Shown here piece after piece: positions 1 through 8,442 of a stretch of 37,933 nt of DNA; positions within the stretch are counted from its first letter, which is position 1; each line of letters starts with the position of its first letter. Under the pieces are notes generated by a model that had not been told where the DNA came from, did not search any database, and saw only the letters and a list, made by a program, of their open reading frames with translations. Source of the stretch: Candidatus Aminicenantota bacterium (GTDB lineage Bacteria; Acidobacteriota; Aminicenantia; Aminicenantales; UBA4085). Where the stretch lies: the NCBI GenBank assembly GCA_017883285.1, contig JADGNV010000050.1, positions 1 through 37,933 of the forward strand. Reading direction: 5' to 3'. The translations under genes were made by a program, and so were the position numbers.

Positions 1-1
1 G

Positions 2-334
2 GCGTTCATGGATTGGGACTGCCCCGGCCTGCGCGCGGCCGTCCACGTCGACGGAACGCTTAACGACGACCGCGACATCGACCGCGGATGGACGGTGGAG
101 CTCGCGATCCCCTGGCGGGGCCTAGAGCCTCTCGCCCAAGGACGGCCGCTGCCGCCGAAGGACGGCGACGTCTGGCGGATGGATTTTTCCCGGTTTGAAG
201 CCCTGCGCTGCTGCGGCGCGCGCGTCCAGCCCGATCCCGGCTGGGCCTTGAACCGCCACGGGGTTTATGATTCCCATATTCCCGAGTGCTTTTCCTTCGT
301 CCATTTTGCAGATGAAGCCGCGGACCGGGGCTGA
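2..334 (+). CDS. CBM9-like (DOMON-type) carbohydrate-binding protein, 3' part
   Basis: The reading frame is open from the first bases of the window, so the 5' part of the gene is missing and about 110 C-terminal residues remain. The segment with RGWTVELAIPWRGL, then GDVWRMDFSRFE, then WALNRHGVYDSHIPECFSFVHF is typical of the C-terminal half of carbohydrate-binding family 9-like proteins, which are beta-sandwich domains often secreted by glycan-degrading bacteria. The ligand cannot be told from this fragment, and any signal peptide would lie outside the window. The gene ends before a clear hairpin terminator, so it is probably the last gene of its transcript. The family call rests on recognised sequence pattern only. 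Confidence 0.7.
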   Translation, partial: AFMDWDCPGLRAAVHVDGTLNDDRDIDRGWTVELAIPWRGLEPLAQGRPLPPKDGDVWRMDFSRFEALRCCGARVQPDPGWALNRHGVYDSHIPECFSFVHFADEAADRG

Positions 335-363
335 ACAGCGCGGGGCATCCCTATGGCTCTCGG

Positions 364-400
364 CCCTCGGCCGCCTCGGCCGAGGGTCACGCCTTCCTTT
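364..400 (+). terminator. Hairpin terminator after the CBM9-like gene
   Basis: A perfect 10-bp inverted repeat (CCCTCGGCCG at 364-373, CGGCCGAGGG at 377-386) with a 3-nt loop is followed by a T-rich stretch (about 392-405). This has the form of an intrinsic terminator for the CBM9-like gene and separates it from the M16 operon. Confidence 0.7.
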
Positions 401-456
401 TCCTTTCGGAAATATGGTATTTTAAGCTATCGGTCTCAGGACCGGAGAGGATTTAT

Positions 457-1800
457 ATGCCTTTCAAAGGACGATGGACATGGGGTTGGGCCGCGGCCCT
501 GACGTCTGTCCTCCTTCTCCCGGCTCCCGCCTCCGGACAAAAATCGGGTTCGCTTCCCCTCACCCATTACCGGCTGAAAAACGGGCTGAACGTCATCCTC
601 TCGGAGGATTTCACGCTGCCGGTCGTTTCGGTGGCCGTCGCCTATGACGTCGGTTCGGTCCATGAGCCCCAAGGGAAGACCGGCATGGCGGCTGTGATGG
701 AGAATCTCATGTTCTCGGGCTCGGCCAACGTCCCCCCCCGCCAGCATTTCAACTATATCAACCGAGTCGGAGGAACGTTCAATGCCCTGCTCATGGAAGA
801 CCGGACCGTCTTCTACCAGACCGTCCCCTCGAACCGCCTATCCCTTGTCCTGTGGCTCGAGTCCGACAGAATGCGGTTCCTCGAGATCGGAAGCCGGGCC
901 TTCGAGGACGCCCGGGCCGCCATCCTCGAAGACCTCCGCGACCGGAGGGCGGGGGATCCCTATTACGACGGCGCCCGGGCGTTCGATCAGCTGCTGTATT
1001 CCGATTTCGCCCACAGCCACTCCCTCTATGGCTCGGAGGAGGACGTCCGCGGCCTGACCCTCGACGATCTCCGGGCCTTTTACGCCGCCCGCTACGGCCC
1101 CAACAACGCCGTCCTCTGCATCACCGGCAATTTCGACAAGCTCAAGGCCCGGGAGCTCATCAGCCAGTATTTCGAAACGCTGCCCCGCGGCCGCGACGCC
1201 GCCCCGGCCGCCGAACCCCTGGCCCTGGCCCGCAAACAGGTCGTCACGACGTTCGCCGGGAGCCCGTCCTCGGCGGCGCCGGCGTTCCATCTCGGGTTCC
1301 GCTTGACGGCGCCCCGGTCCGTCGATTTCTACACCCTGACCATCCTGGATTACGTCCTGCTCCGCGGCCGGAGCTCGCGGATCACCCGGCGCCTGCTGAA
1401 CCCGGACGCCAAGATCGCCTATCAGCTCTCGGGTGGGATCGAGAAGCGCCGGGACCGGTCGGTGTACAAGATCTTCGTTATAGCCAACAACGAAACCATG
1501 GCCGAACGCTGCCAGTCCGCGCTCTTCGCCGAGCTCGACCGGCTGAAGTCATCCCCCCTTTCCGAGGAGGCGCTCGGCCGCTACAAGGCCATGTTCAAGC
1601 AGGACTTCATGGGCCGGCTGTCGACGACGGTCGACCGGGCCCTCTACCTCACCGATTTCTTCCTTTCCCTCGGTGATTTCCAGGAATTCGGCCTGGAGCT
1701 CGACAAATACCTGAGCGTCACACCGGCCGACATCGTCGGTATCGTCGCCCGGTATTTCTCGCCCGAGAACAGCATCATCCTGAACGTCAGGACCAAATGA
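457..1800 (+). CDS. M16-family peptidase-like protein with a degenerate zinc site
   Basis: This 447-residue protein begins after a GGAGAGG ribosome site and carries a signal peptide (about residues 1-28, ending ASGQ), so it should be periplasmic or exported. It has the two-domain M16 (insulinase/processing-peptidase) architecture: the N-terminal NGLNVILSEDFTLPVVSVAV strand region and the C-terminal M16_C half with NAVLCITGNF. The zinc motif HxxEH, which should sit in the GxxHxxEHMxF context, reads A79-V-M-E82-N83. Both histidines are replaced, while E82 and the distal glutamate E158 (74 residues after position 83, in ILEDLRDRR) remain. It is translationally coupled to a second M16 protein, an arrangement typical of M16B heterodimers in which this subunit is normally the catalytic one. 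Family membership is clear. Catalytic inactivity is inferred from the missing ligands. Confidence 0.9.
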   Translation: MPFKGRWTWGWAAALTSVLLLPAPASGQKSGSLPLTHYRLKNGLNVILSEDFTLPVVSVAVAYDVGSVHEPQGKTGMAAVMENLMFSGSANVPPRQHFNYINRVGGTFNALLMEDRTVFYQTVPSNRLSLVLWLESDRMRFLEIGSRAFEDARAAILEDLRDRRAGDPYYDGARAFDQLLYSDFAHSHSLYGSEEDVRGLTLDDLRAFYAARYGPNNAVLCITGNFDKLKARELISQYFETLPRGRDAAPAAEPLALARKQVVTTFAGSPSSAAPAFHLGFRLTAPRSVDFYTLTILDYVLLRGRSSRITRRLLNPDAKIAYQLSGGIEKRRDRSVYKIFVIANNETMAERCQSALFAELDRLKSSPLSEEALGRYKAMFKQDFMGRLSTTVDRALYLTDFFLSLGDFQEFGLELDKYLSVTPADIVGIVARYFSPENSIILNVRTK

Positions 1801-3323
1801 AGATACGAACGGCGCTGTCCATCGGAGGCCTGGCGGTCCTGATCGCCGCGCCGGTCCTCTCCGCCCAGCAGGAGCGCTTCCGGAAGACCCCGCCGCCGCC
1901 CGAACCCCTCCAGCAGGAGCTCGGCCTTCCCGCCCTCTCCGCGCCGACCGTCCTCTCCAACGGCCTCCGCGTTTCGGTCGCCTACCGGGAGAGCGCTCCG
2001 TTCATGGGCCTCGAGCTCCTCGTCAACGCCGGTGAAAACGTCTCGCCCGACGCCGAACCGGGCCTGGCGACGTTCGTGGCGAGCCTCCTTAGCCGCGGCA
2101 CCCAGACCCGATCGGCTACGGAGATCGAGGAGATCGTCGAGTCGCTCGGGGGGACGCTCTTCGTCACGGTCAACCAGGATTACGTCCGGATCAGCTTCCA
2201 CGTCCTCCAGGAGAACCTGGACCCGGCGCTCGACCTTCTCGCCCAGATGCTGCTCCAGCCCCAGTTCAGCGAGCGCGAGATCGCCAACGTCCGGCGGATC
2301 ATCACGTACGACCTCCAGGAGAAGGAATCGAACCCGGAGTTCGTCGCCAAGCGCCAACTCTACCGGCTGCTCTTCAAGGGACATCCCTACGAGAAATTCG
2401 CCGTCTCCCGCGATCTGCTCCGGGACTGGACGCCCCGCGACATCCAGGACTTCTTCGACCGGTATTACCGGCCGAACAACGCCCACCTGATCATCACCGG
2501 CAATCTGAGCCTCAGCCAGGCGACGCGGAAGATTTCTCACGTCCTGAACACCTGGCCGGCGCGCGAAATCCCGGAGTCGCCCCAAAAGCCCGTCCGGCCG
2601 CCGGACAAGGACCGCGTCTGCCTGGTCGATCTGCCCCAATCCCGCGACGCCTGCATCCTCTTCGTGGGCACGGCCTTTCCCCGGCCCGATCCGGCCGACC
2701 GCTTCGCGCTCACCGTCCTCAACCAGGTCCTCGGCGGGTCGCTCAGCTCGCGCCTCCTGATGAACCTCCGGGAATCCAAGGAGTTCGCGAACTACGCCTT
2801 CAGCGAGGTCGACATATTCCGCTCGGCCGGCCTTCTGTTCATCCGGGCCCGCGTCCTCCCCGACAAAGTCGTGCCCGCCCTCCAGGAAATCCAGAAGGAG
2901 GTCCGGGCTCTGGCCACGACGCGGCCCGCCGTGTCGACCGAAATCGAGCCGGCCAAGACCTATCTCCTCGGCAACTTCCCCCTCGGCCTCGAGCGGTTCG
3001 ATCAATTCACCGCCCGGATGGCCGACATCATCGCCCTGGGCGGAGGGGAAGAGCTCTGGAACGGCTATTACGGCCAGGTGATGCTGGTCGACGCCGACCG
3101 CGTCCTCGACGTCGCCCAGAGATATCTCCTTCCCCTGCCGTTCGTCGCCGTCATCGCCGGCGACCGGGCGAGCCTGACCGGCCGGTTGGCCGCGCTCGAA
3201 GCCTACGACATCTACGATTCCAAAGGCCAATTCCTCGCTACCTCGACCAAGGACAAGAAAGGAGCCCTTCATGAAGCTGGTGGAATGCGTCCCGAATTTC
3301 AGCGAAGGCCGGGACAAAAGTAA
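1797..3323 (+). CDS. M16-family peptidase-like protein, non-catalytic-type subunit
   Basis: The start overlaps the stop of the preceding M16 gene by 4 bp (ATGA), indicating coupled translation. The 508-residue product has a signal peptide (MKIRTALSIGGLAVLIAAPVLSA) and then an M16 core: SNGLRVSVAYRESAPFMGLE, SATEIEEIVESLGG and RYYRPNNAHLIITGNL. At the place of the zinc motif the sequence is T92-F-V-A95-S96, so no HxxEH ligands are present. That is usual for the inactive partner of bacterial M16B heterodimers. It most likely pairs with the upstream protein in the periplasm. Its last 53 bp overlap the start of ftcD. Substrates are unknown. Confidence 0.9.
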   Translation: MKIRTALSIGGLAVLIAAPVLSAQQERFRKTPPPPEPLQQELGLPALSAPTVLSNGLRVSVAYRESAPFMGLELLVNAGENVSPDAEPGLATFVASLLSRGTQTRSATEIEEIVESLGGTLFVTVNQDYVRISFHVLQENLDPALDLLAQMLLQPQFSEREIANVRRIITYDLQEKESNPEFVAKRQLYRLLFKGHPYEKFAVSRDLLRDWTPRDIQDFFDRYYRPNNAHLIITGNLSLSQATRKISHVLNTWPAREIPESPQKPVRPPDKDRVCLVDLPQSRDACILFVGTAFPRPDPADRFALTVLNQVLGGSLSSRLLMNLRESKEFANYAFSEVDIFRSAGLLFIRARVLPDKVVPALQEIQKEVRALATTRPAVSTEIEPAKTYLLGNFPLGLERFDQFTARMADIIALGGGEELWNGYYGQVMLVDADRVLDVAQRYLLPLPFVAVIAGDRASLTGRLAALEAYDIYDSKGQFLATSTKDKKGALHEAGGMRPEFQRRPGQK

Positions 3324-4938
3324 GATCCAACAAATCATCCGCGAGATCGAGACGACCCCCGGGGTCAAGCTGCTCGACGTGGACCCCGGCGAATCCACGA
3401 ACCGGACCGTCGTGACATTCATCGGAGGGCCCGCAGACGCCGCGGAAGCGGCCTTCAAGGCGATTAAAAAGGCCTCTGAAGTGATCGATATGCGCTTTCA
3501 CAAGGGCGCCCACAGCCGGATCGGCGCGACGGACGTCTGCCCGTTTGTGCCCGTGTCCGGGGTGACGATGGCCGAGTGCGTCGAGCTGGCCCGCGCCCTC
3601 GGCCGCCGCGTGGCCGACGAGCTCGGGATTCCCGTCTATTTCTACGAGGAAGCCGCCACCCGGGAGGACCGGCGCAACCTGGCCTCCATCCGTTCGGGCG
3701 AATATGAAGGCCTTCCGGAGAAGCTGAAGGACCCGGCCTGGGCGCCCGACTGCGGGGCCCCTCTGTTCAATCCGCGAACCGGGGCGACAGTCATCGGAGC
3801 CCGGGAGTTCTTGATCGCCTACAACATCGACCTCAACACCCGCGACCGGAAGCTGGCCAACGAGATCGCCCTCAACATCCGGGAAAGCGGCCGGGCGAAG
3901 CGCGACGCGGACGGAGACATCGTCCGCGTCGCCTCCGGCGCACCGGTCAAGCTGCCGGGGCGGTTCCCCCACGTCAAAGCCGTGGGCTGGTACCTCGAGG
4001 ACTACGGCATCGCCCAGATCTCGATCAACTTCACGAACTATAAAATCACGCCCATTCACCTCGTCTTCGACGAGGTCCGGTCCCAGGCCGCGGCGCTGGG
4101 CTTGCGGGTGACCGGGAGCGAGCTCGTCGGTCTCATCCCCAAGGAGGCGCTCCTTGCGGCAGGCCGCTACTACCTCGAAAAGCAGGGCAGGAGCGCGGGT
4201 GTCCCCGAGGAGGAGCTCGTTCGCATAGCCGCCCTCTCGCTCGGGTTGAGCGACGTCGCGCCGTTCGATCCGAAGAAGAAGATCATCGAATACCAATTCG
4301 ACGCGGGGCCGGCCCGGCTCGCGGGCATGACCCTCCGCGAATTCGCCAACGAGCTGTCCCTGGACTCGCCCGCGCCCGGGGGGGGCAGCGTGGCCGCGCT
4401 CTGCGGCGCCCTCTCGGCCGCCCTTTCGGCGATGGTCGCCAATCTGACCGTCGGGAAGAGAGGCTACGAAAAATCGTTCTCCGAACTCCGGGAAGCGGCA
4501 GCCAAGGCCCAGGACCTCAAGGAGGAATGCCTCCGGGCCGTCGACCTCGACACGGCGGCCTTCAACAAGGTGATGGACGCGTCCCGTCTCCCGAAAGGCT
4601 CCCCTGACCAGCAGGCCGAGCGCGAGGCCGCGCTCGAGGCGGCCACCCGGGAAGCCACCCTCGTCCCGTTCCGGGTCCTCGAGCTGAGCGTCGACCTCCT
4701 CCGCCTGGCCCGGACCGCGGCCGAGAAAGGCAACCGCAACTCGGTGAGCGACGCCGGCGTCGCGGCCCTCGCCGCGAAGACCGCGGCCGAAGGGGCGTAT
4801 TACAATATCCGGATCAATCTTCCGGGGCTGCGGGACGAGGCGTTCCGAGTCCGCATCCGCGCTTCCGCGGACGCCTTTCGGGCGGACGCGGGAGTCATTG
4901 CGGGGGAAGTCCAGAATTTTGTTGAAAATGGCCTTTGA
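3271..4938 (+). CDS. ftcD: Bifunctional glutamate formimidoyltransferase / formimidoyl-THF cyclodeaminase
   Basis: A 555-residue fusion enzyme of histidine degradation. The N-terminal domain (about 1-300) transfers the formimino group of formiminoglutamate to tetrahydrofolate; the C-terminal domain (about 353-555) deaminates it to methenyl-THF. Diagnostic segments are MKLVECVPNFSEGRD, RFHKGAHSRIGATDVCPFVP (H77/H81; H81 matches the known catalytic His82 region) and, in the cyclodeaminase part, LSLDSPAPGGGSVAALCGAL. The length equals that of animal FTCD (about 541), whereas many bacteria encode the two domains separately. An AAAGGAG site lies just before the ATG although it is inside the end of the M16 gene (53-bp overlap). 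No other hut genes are in the window. Confidence 0.96.
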   Translation: MKLVECVPNFSEGRDKSKIQQIIREIETTPGVKLLDVDPGESTNRTVVTFIGGPADAAEAAFKAIKKASEVIDMRFHKGAHSRIGATDVCPFVPVSGVTMAECVELARALGRRVADELGIPVYFYEEAATREDRRNLASIRSGEYEGLPEKLKDPAWAPDCGAPLFNPRTGATVIGAREFLIAYNIDLNTRDRKLANEIALNIRESGRAKRDADGDIVRVASGAPVKLPGRFPHVKAVGWYLEDYGIAQISINFTNYKITPIHLVFDEVRSQAAALGLRVTGSELVGLIPKEALLAAGRYYLEKQGRSAGVPEEELVRIAALSLGLSDVAPFDPKKKIIEYQFDAGPARLAGMTLREFANELSLDSPAPGGGSVAALCGALSAALSAMVANLTVGKRGYEKSFSELREAAAKAQDLKEECLRAVDLDTAAFNKVMDASRLPKGSPDQQAEREAALEAATREATLVPFRVLELSVDLLRLARTAAEKGNRNSVSDAGVAALAAKTAAEGAYYNIRINLPGLRDEAFRVRIRASADAFRADAGVIAGEVQNFVENGL

Positions 4939-4958
4939 TTCAGGTAAAAATATAGGCG

Positions 4959-5693
4959 ATGTGGCCGAAGCTTCCCGTCGTTAGCATCAGCCTTAAAAAG
5001 CGACTTTGGGCGATCATCGTCCTGGTCGTGGCCTACTTGGTTTACATCGCCCTGGGCGACCTCATCCCCCAATATTGGAATCTCATCGGATTCCGATCCT
5101 TCGAGCGCTCGATCCTGTCGCTCGGCTTCGTAGTCATCCTCCTCATCGCCCTAAGCGGCCTCGCGGCCAGCGAGAAGCTCGCCGCCCGAGCCATCCAGGA
5201 CGGGCTGACGGGCCTCTTCAACCAGACGTACATAAAATCCCGTCTCCAGGAGGAAATCTACCGGTCCGAACGGTACAAGTACCCGCTGAGCTTCATCATG
5301 ATCGACATCGACAATTTCAAGCGCATCAATGACCGGCACGGGCACGTCGTCGGCGACCGCGTCCTCAAGGCCTTTTCCGACCTCCTCCAGGAGAAGATCC
5401 GCGAGTCTGACGTCGCCGGCCGGTTCGGGGGCGAGGAATTTCTCATCCTCCTCCCTCAGACTTCGTGCCTCGACGCCGCGTCGGCCGCCGAGCGGATCCG
5501 GAAAGAGGTGGCCGTCTACCCGTTCCGGATCGGAGACGGATCGGATCGGTCCTGCCAGTTCACAATCAGCCTGGGTGTCTATTCCGCGCCCGCCAGCGGC
5601 CAGAAAGTGGAGGAGATCATCAACCTGACCGACGCGGCCCTGTACCGCGCCAAGAAAGAGGGCAAGAACAAAGTCGTCGTCGTCGTCCGCTGA
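4959..5693 (+). CDS. Membrane-anchored GGDEF diguanylate cyclase
   Basis: A 244-residue protein with two predicted membrane helices (about 16-34 and 51-69) followed by a GGDEF domain (about 80-244) that makes cyclic di-GMP from two GTP on the cytoplasmic face. The domain begins with DGLTGLFNQ (81-89), has the metal-binding D116-x-D118 in MIDIDNF and an intact active-site GGEEF at 157-161. An RxxD inhibitory-site motif (RESD, 148-151) lies exactly five residues before it, so product feedback inhibition is likely. There is no recognisable sensory domain apart from the short loop between helices. The ribosome site is weak. The gene is convergent with znuB, 18 bp away. Confidence 0.93.
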   Translation: MWPKLPVVSISLKKRLWAIIVLVVAYLVYIALGDLIPQYWNLIGFRSFERSILSLGFVVILLIALSGLAASEKLAARAIQDGLTGLFNQTYIKSRLQEEIYRSERYKYPLSFIMIDIDNFKRINDRHGHVVGDRVLKAFSDLLQEKIRESDVAGRFGGEEFLILLPQTSCLDAASAAERIRKEVAVYPFRIGDGSDRSCQFTISLGVYSAPASGQKVEEIINLTDAALYRAKKEGKNKVVVVVR

Positions 5694-5711
5694 AGCCGCG
5701 CTCCAGCGCCC

Positions 5712-6515
5712 CTACCGTGCCCCTCCTCTCCTCCAGGCAAAGAACCCGAAAAAAAGCAGGTTGACGGCCACGATCATCCCCGAGGCCGGCAGGTCCAGGG
5801 CGAAGGCCGACAGGAGGCCGAGCACGACGGAGGAGGTCGCTACCGCGCAGGCGAGGACGACGGCCCGCTTGAAGTTCGAGGCCCGCATGAGGCCGGACGC
5901 CGCCGGGATCACGAGGAGGGCCGAAACGAGCAGGATCCCGACCACTTTCATCCCCAGGACAATTGTGACCGAGGTCAAGACCGTGATCAGCGTGTCCAGT
6001 CGGCGGACGTGGATCCCCGCGACCTGGGCCGACTCCCGGTCGAACGTCAGGAACATCAGCTTGCGGTAGTTCGCCGCGATCACGGCCACGACGGCCGCGG
6101 CCAGGGCGATCGAGAGACCGACTTCGAGCGGCTCGATGGCCAGGATCTCGCCGAAGAGGAAGTTGAGGAGCGCGACGCCGGAATTCCGAGAGAGCGTCGC
6201 CAGGATAATGCCCAGGGCCAGTCCGCCGCTGCTGACGATGGCGATGGCCGTATCGCCGTAAAGGCCGGCCCGGTCCTTGAGCTTCATGATGCCGAGCGCG
6301 GCCAGCACGGAGAAGCCGAAAGCCACGAGGAGGGGCGTCGTCCGGAGGAGAAGCCCGAGGGCGACCCCGGCGAAGGTGATGTGCGACAACCCGTGTCCGA
6401 TCATCGCGTCCTTGCGCAGGATGAGAAAGACGCCCAAGACGGCGCAGGCCAGGGCGATGAATAGCCCGGCCGCCAGCGCCCGCTGGAGAAATGCGTAAGC
6501 GAGAATCGCGCCCAT
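5712..6515 (-). CDS. znuB: Zinc/manganese ABC transporter permease (ZnuB type)
   Basis: A 267-residue, almost wholly hydrophobic protein of the ABC-3 permease family (ZnuB/MntB), with about eight membrane helices. Family landmarks are the early VFLILRKDAMIGHGLSHITFAGVALGLLL segment and, near the end, LLVSALLVIPAASGLM. It forms the membrane channel of the importer with the ATPase encoded 6 bp upstream and the binding protein beyond it, all on the minus strand in the order A-C-B. Specificity for zinc over manganese or iron cannot be fixed from the permease alone. Confidence 0.93.
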   Translation of the reverse strand: MGAILAYAFLQRALAAGLFIALACAVLGVFLILRKDAMIGHGLSHITFAGVALGLLLRTTPLLVAFGFSVLAALGIMKLKDRAGLYGDTAIAIVSSGGLALGIILATLSRNSGVALLNFLFGEILAIEPLEVGLSIALAAAVVAVIAANYRKLMFLTFDRESAQVAGIHVRRLDTLITVLTSVTIVLGMKVVGILLVSALLVIPAASGLMRASNFKRAVVLACAVATSSVVLGLLSAFALDLPASGMIVAVNLLFFGFFAWRRGGAR

Positions 6516-6521
6516 GGCCGT

Positions 6522-7286
6522 CTAGTGCCGATGCGAAACGAGGTGGTGCCCGCCGGCCAGCATGTCCTTCAAGGTGTCGGAGCGGCAGAAGTCCGCGTGG
6601 CTCCCATGGTAGACGAGCCGCTGGTTCAGGCAAGCCACCTGGGTGATGTGCCGGTCCACAATGCCGATGTCGTGGGTGATGAGGGCGATGGTGATGCCCT
6701 CGCGCTTGTTGAGGAGGTCGAGGAGGCCGTAGAAATGGTCCTGCGTCTCGGCGTCGATCCCCGTCGTGGGCTCGTCGAGGAACAGGGCCCGGGGCTTGTC
6801 CACGATCGCCCGGGCGATGAACACGCGCTGCTGCTGGCCCCCGGAGAGGCGCCCGATCCGCCGGTCGGCCGCATCCTCCATCCCCACGACCTCCAGGGCG
6901 CACCGGATGGCCGCCTCCTCCCCTTTCCGGCCGCCGGCCGCCCGGCCCGGGCTCCGGAGGGCCATGGCCACGACTTCGCGGACGGAGGCCGGGAAGAGCG
7001 GATCGAAGTGAGTGGCCTTCTGGGGGATATATCCGATCTTGGGACGTTCCCCCCCTGCGGCGAGGTCCTTCCCCTGGAACAGGATCCGCCCCTCGTCCGG
7101 CTTCAACAGGCCGAGGATGAGCTTGAGCAGGGTCGTCTTTCCCGACCCGTTCGGGCCGATGATCGCCAGGAAATCCCCCTCGCGGATCGCGAGGCTGACG
7201 TCGATGAGGACCGGGACGCCGCCGTACCCGAACGATACGTGCTCGATCCCGATCATCGGCCGGGGATCAGCGGCAGCCGAGTCCAT
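6522..7286 (-). CDS. znuC: Zinc/manganese ABC transporter ATPase (ZnuC type)
   Basis: A 254-residue ABC ATPase with Walker A GPNGSGKT (44-51), Q-loop YIPQK, signature LSGGQ (147-151), Walker B RALFLDEP (D171, E172) and the H-loop histidine H205 in LITHDIG. The KIGYIPQKATHFDPLFPASVREVV stretch is characteristic of metal importers of the ZnuC/MntA/TroB group. The chosen start has a GGAG site 9 nt upstream and overlaps the end of znuA by 20 bp; an internal ATG at residue 11 is possible but less supported. It powers metal uptake with the adjacent permease and binding protein. The C-terminus has several histidines (GGHHLVSHRH). Confidence 0.94.
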   Translation of the reverse strand: MDSAAADPRPMIGIEHVSFGYGGVPVLIDVSLAIREGDFLAIIGPNGSGKTTLLKLILGLLKPDEGRILFQGKDLAAGGERPKIGYIPQKATHFDPLFPASVREVVAMALRSPGRAAGGRKGEEAAIRCALEVVGMEDAADRRIGRLSGGQQQRVFIARAIVDKPRALFLDEPTTGIDAETQDHFYGLLDLLNKREGITIALITHDIGIVDRHITQVACLNQRLVYHGSHADFCRSDTLKDMLAGGHHLVSHRH

Positions 7287-8190
7287 GCTTGAAATTCTCC
7301 AGATTCTGCCGCATCAGGTCGATGAACGTCAACCCGGCCTCGAACTGGGCCTTGGTCAGATTGTGCCCGGGGTTCAGGACGCGGACGTCGGCTCCGAGCT
7401 CCCGGGCGATCAGCCGGGCCATCTTGTCGCTGACGTTCTCCTCGAAAAAGACCGTCCGAATGTGCAAGGTCTTCGCCCGGGCGATGATCCCGATCAGCGC
7501 CTTCGGCGAAGGGGCGGCGTCGGGGCTCAGGCCGTAGACCGGGATCTGCACGAGCCCATAGCGGCGGGCTAGGTATCCGAACGCGGCATGGCCGCCGAAG
7601 ACGAAGGTCCTCTCGGCGCAGGTTCGGAATGCCTCCCGATATTCGGCGTCGAGACGCCGGAGTTTGTCCTTGTAGGCCTCGGCCCGCTTCGCAAAGTCCG
7701 TCGCGCCCTCCGGATCGATCTCGCCGAGGACCCGGACCATCCGGTCGAGAAGGGCGAGGTCCCGGCCGAAATCCAGCCAGACGTGGGGATCGGCACCGAC
7801 ATCGGGTAGCGCGGCCGGATCGCCGCCGGGTCCCTGGACCCTGGCCGCTTCGATCGTCCGCAGGCCGGGTCGGCCCACGCTCCTGAGGACATCGGCCGCC
7901 CAGGGTTCGAGGCCGGACCCGATGAAAAGGAAGAGATCGAGGGCCGCGATTTTCCGGATATCGCTCACCCGGGGCTGCCAGGTATGGATTTCTGCGCCCG
8001 GCGGAAGGAGGAGGCCGACATCGCCCCGGTCCCCGGCAATTTCGTGGGCGAACTCCATCAGGGGAAAGACCGTGGCCAGAATTCTGATCTTCGGCCGGGG
8101 CGACCCAGAAGACGGGGCCGACGGGGCGAAAAGGCAAACGGCCGTCGTCAGGGCGAGAAAAGAAGCGGCCGCCGTTCGTATCTTGTGCAT
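7267..8190 (-). CDS. znuA: Periplasmic metal-binding protein of a zinc/manganese ABC transporter (ZnuA type)
   Basis: A 307-residue substrate-binding protein with a signal peptide (about 1-28, MHKIRTAAASFLALTTAVC onward). Likely metal ligands are H69 in EIHTWQPRVSD, H136 in ADPHVWLDF and H201 in GGHAAFGYLARRYGL, the three histidines conserved in the ZnuA/TroA cluster A-I family. The histidine-rich loop of E. coli ZnuA is absent; its place is a short GPGGDPAALPDVG segment, so manganese or iron cannot be excluded. The frame is open 93 codons further upstream, but that part runs through the promoter and the palindromic element and has no family similarity, so the ATG at 8190 is chosen. A good sigma-70-type promoter lies about 40-68 bp upstream. 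Confidence 0.93.
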   Translation of the reverse strand: MHKIRTAAASFLALTTAVCLFAPSAPSSGSPRPKIRILATVFPLMEFAHEIAGDRGDVGLLLPPGAEIHTWQPRVSDIRKIAALDLFLFIGSGLEPWAADVLRSVGRPGLRTIEAARVQGPGGDPAALPDVGADPHVWLDFGRDLALLDRMVRVLGEIDPEGATDFAKRAEAYKDKLRRLDAEYREAFRTCAERTFVFGGHAAFGYLARRYGLVQIPVYGLSPDAAPSPKALIGIIARAKTLHIRTVFFEENVSDKMARLIARELGADVRVLNPGHNLTKAQFEAGLTFIDLMRQNLENFKHGLGCR

Positions 8191-8229
8191 CGGGAAAGCG
8201 GGATTCCGCCAACCGTTGAAGGCTACGGC

Positions 8230-8258
8230 ATTGTAGATGATGCGCTGCGAAAAATCAA
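8230..8258 (-). promoter_or_regulatory. Promoter of znuACB
   Basis: On the minus strand a TTGATT box (8258-8253) is separated by 17 bp from TACAAT (8235-8230), a close match to the sigma-70 consensus. Transcription should begin near 8223, giving a leader of about 30 nt before the znuA ATG. I see no convincing Zur-type palindrome over it. Confidence 0.7.
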
Positions 8259-8269
8259 ATAAAAGCCGG

Positions 8270-8277
8270 CTTGCCAG
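8270..8277. repeat. 8-bp direct repeat (left copy), possible target-site duplication
   Basis: CTTGCCAG here is repeated exactly at 8443-8450, on the other side of the palindromic element, with 11-12 bp between each copy and the palindrome. This is the arrangement expected of a target-site duplication. Confidence 0.45.
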
Positions 8278-8442
8278 ACGAGGGCTGCGTGATTCGACGC
8301 TGGGGTTCGGCCTAAGGCCCTCATAGCGGAGGGGGGGTGCCGTTCTATGCCCAGGAGGCATAGAACGGTAGCGAACCGACGGGACTGGTTCCCCCTGAGG
8401 GCCGGGGCCGACCCCAGCGTCGGAATCGCGGACAGGTCCCAA
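8278..8442. repeat. Long imperfect palindrome, MITE/REP-like element or structured RNA
   Basis: The outer arms 8289-8323 and 8397-8430 are inverted copies over about 34 bp with only a few mismatches and single-base bulges; the shared core is GACGCTGGGG / CCCCAGCGTC. Inside lie a short G-run/C-run pairing (about 8329-8337 with 8390-8396), a perfect hairpin (CCGTTCTATGCC near 8340 with GGCATAGAACGG near 8357), and on the right a small GAACC/GGTTC hairpin, so the whole can fold as a branched cruciform. Nothing in it looks protein-coding. It fills most of the 319-bp gap between znuA and pepD. The form suggests a non-autonomous transposable element; a structured RNA is the alternative. Confidence 0.6.

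Noticed and set aside
1644-3458. 604-residue minus-strand open frame opposite the M16 genes
   Set aside because: It is a GC-bias shadow: it lies antisense to a clear protease-family gene and shows no recognisable domain. The same holds for other long antisense frames such as 12099-13928 and 27904-29322.
8220-8260. Zur operator over the znu promoter
   Set aside because: I could not find an AT-rich palindrome resembling known Zur or MntR boxes.
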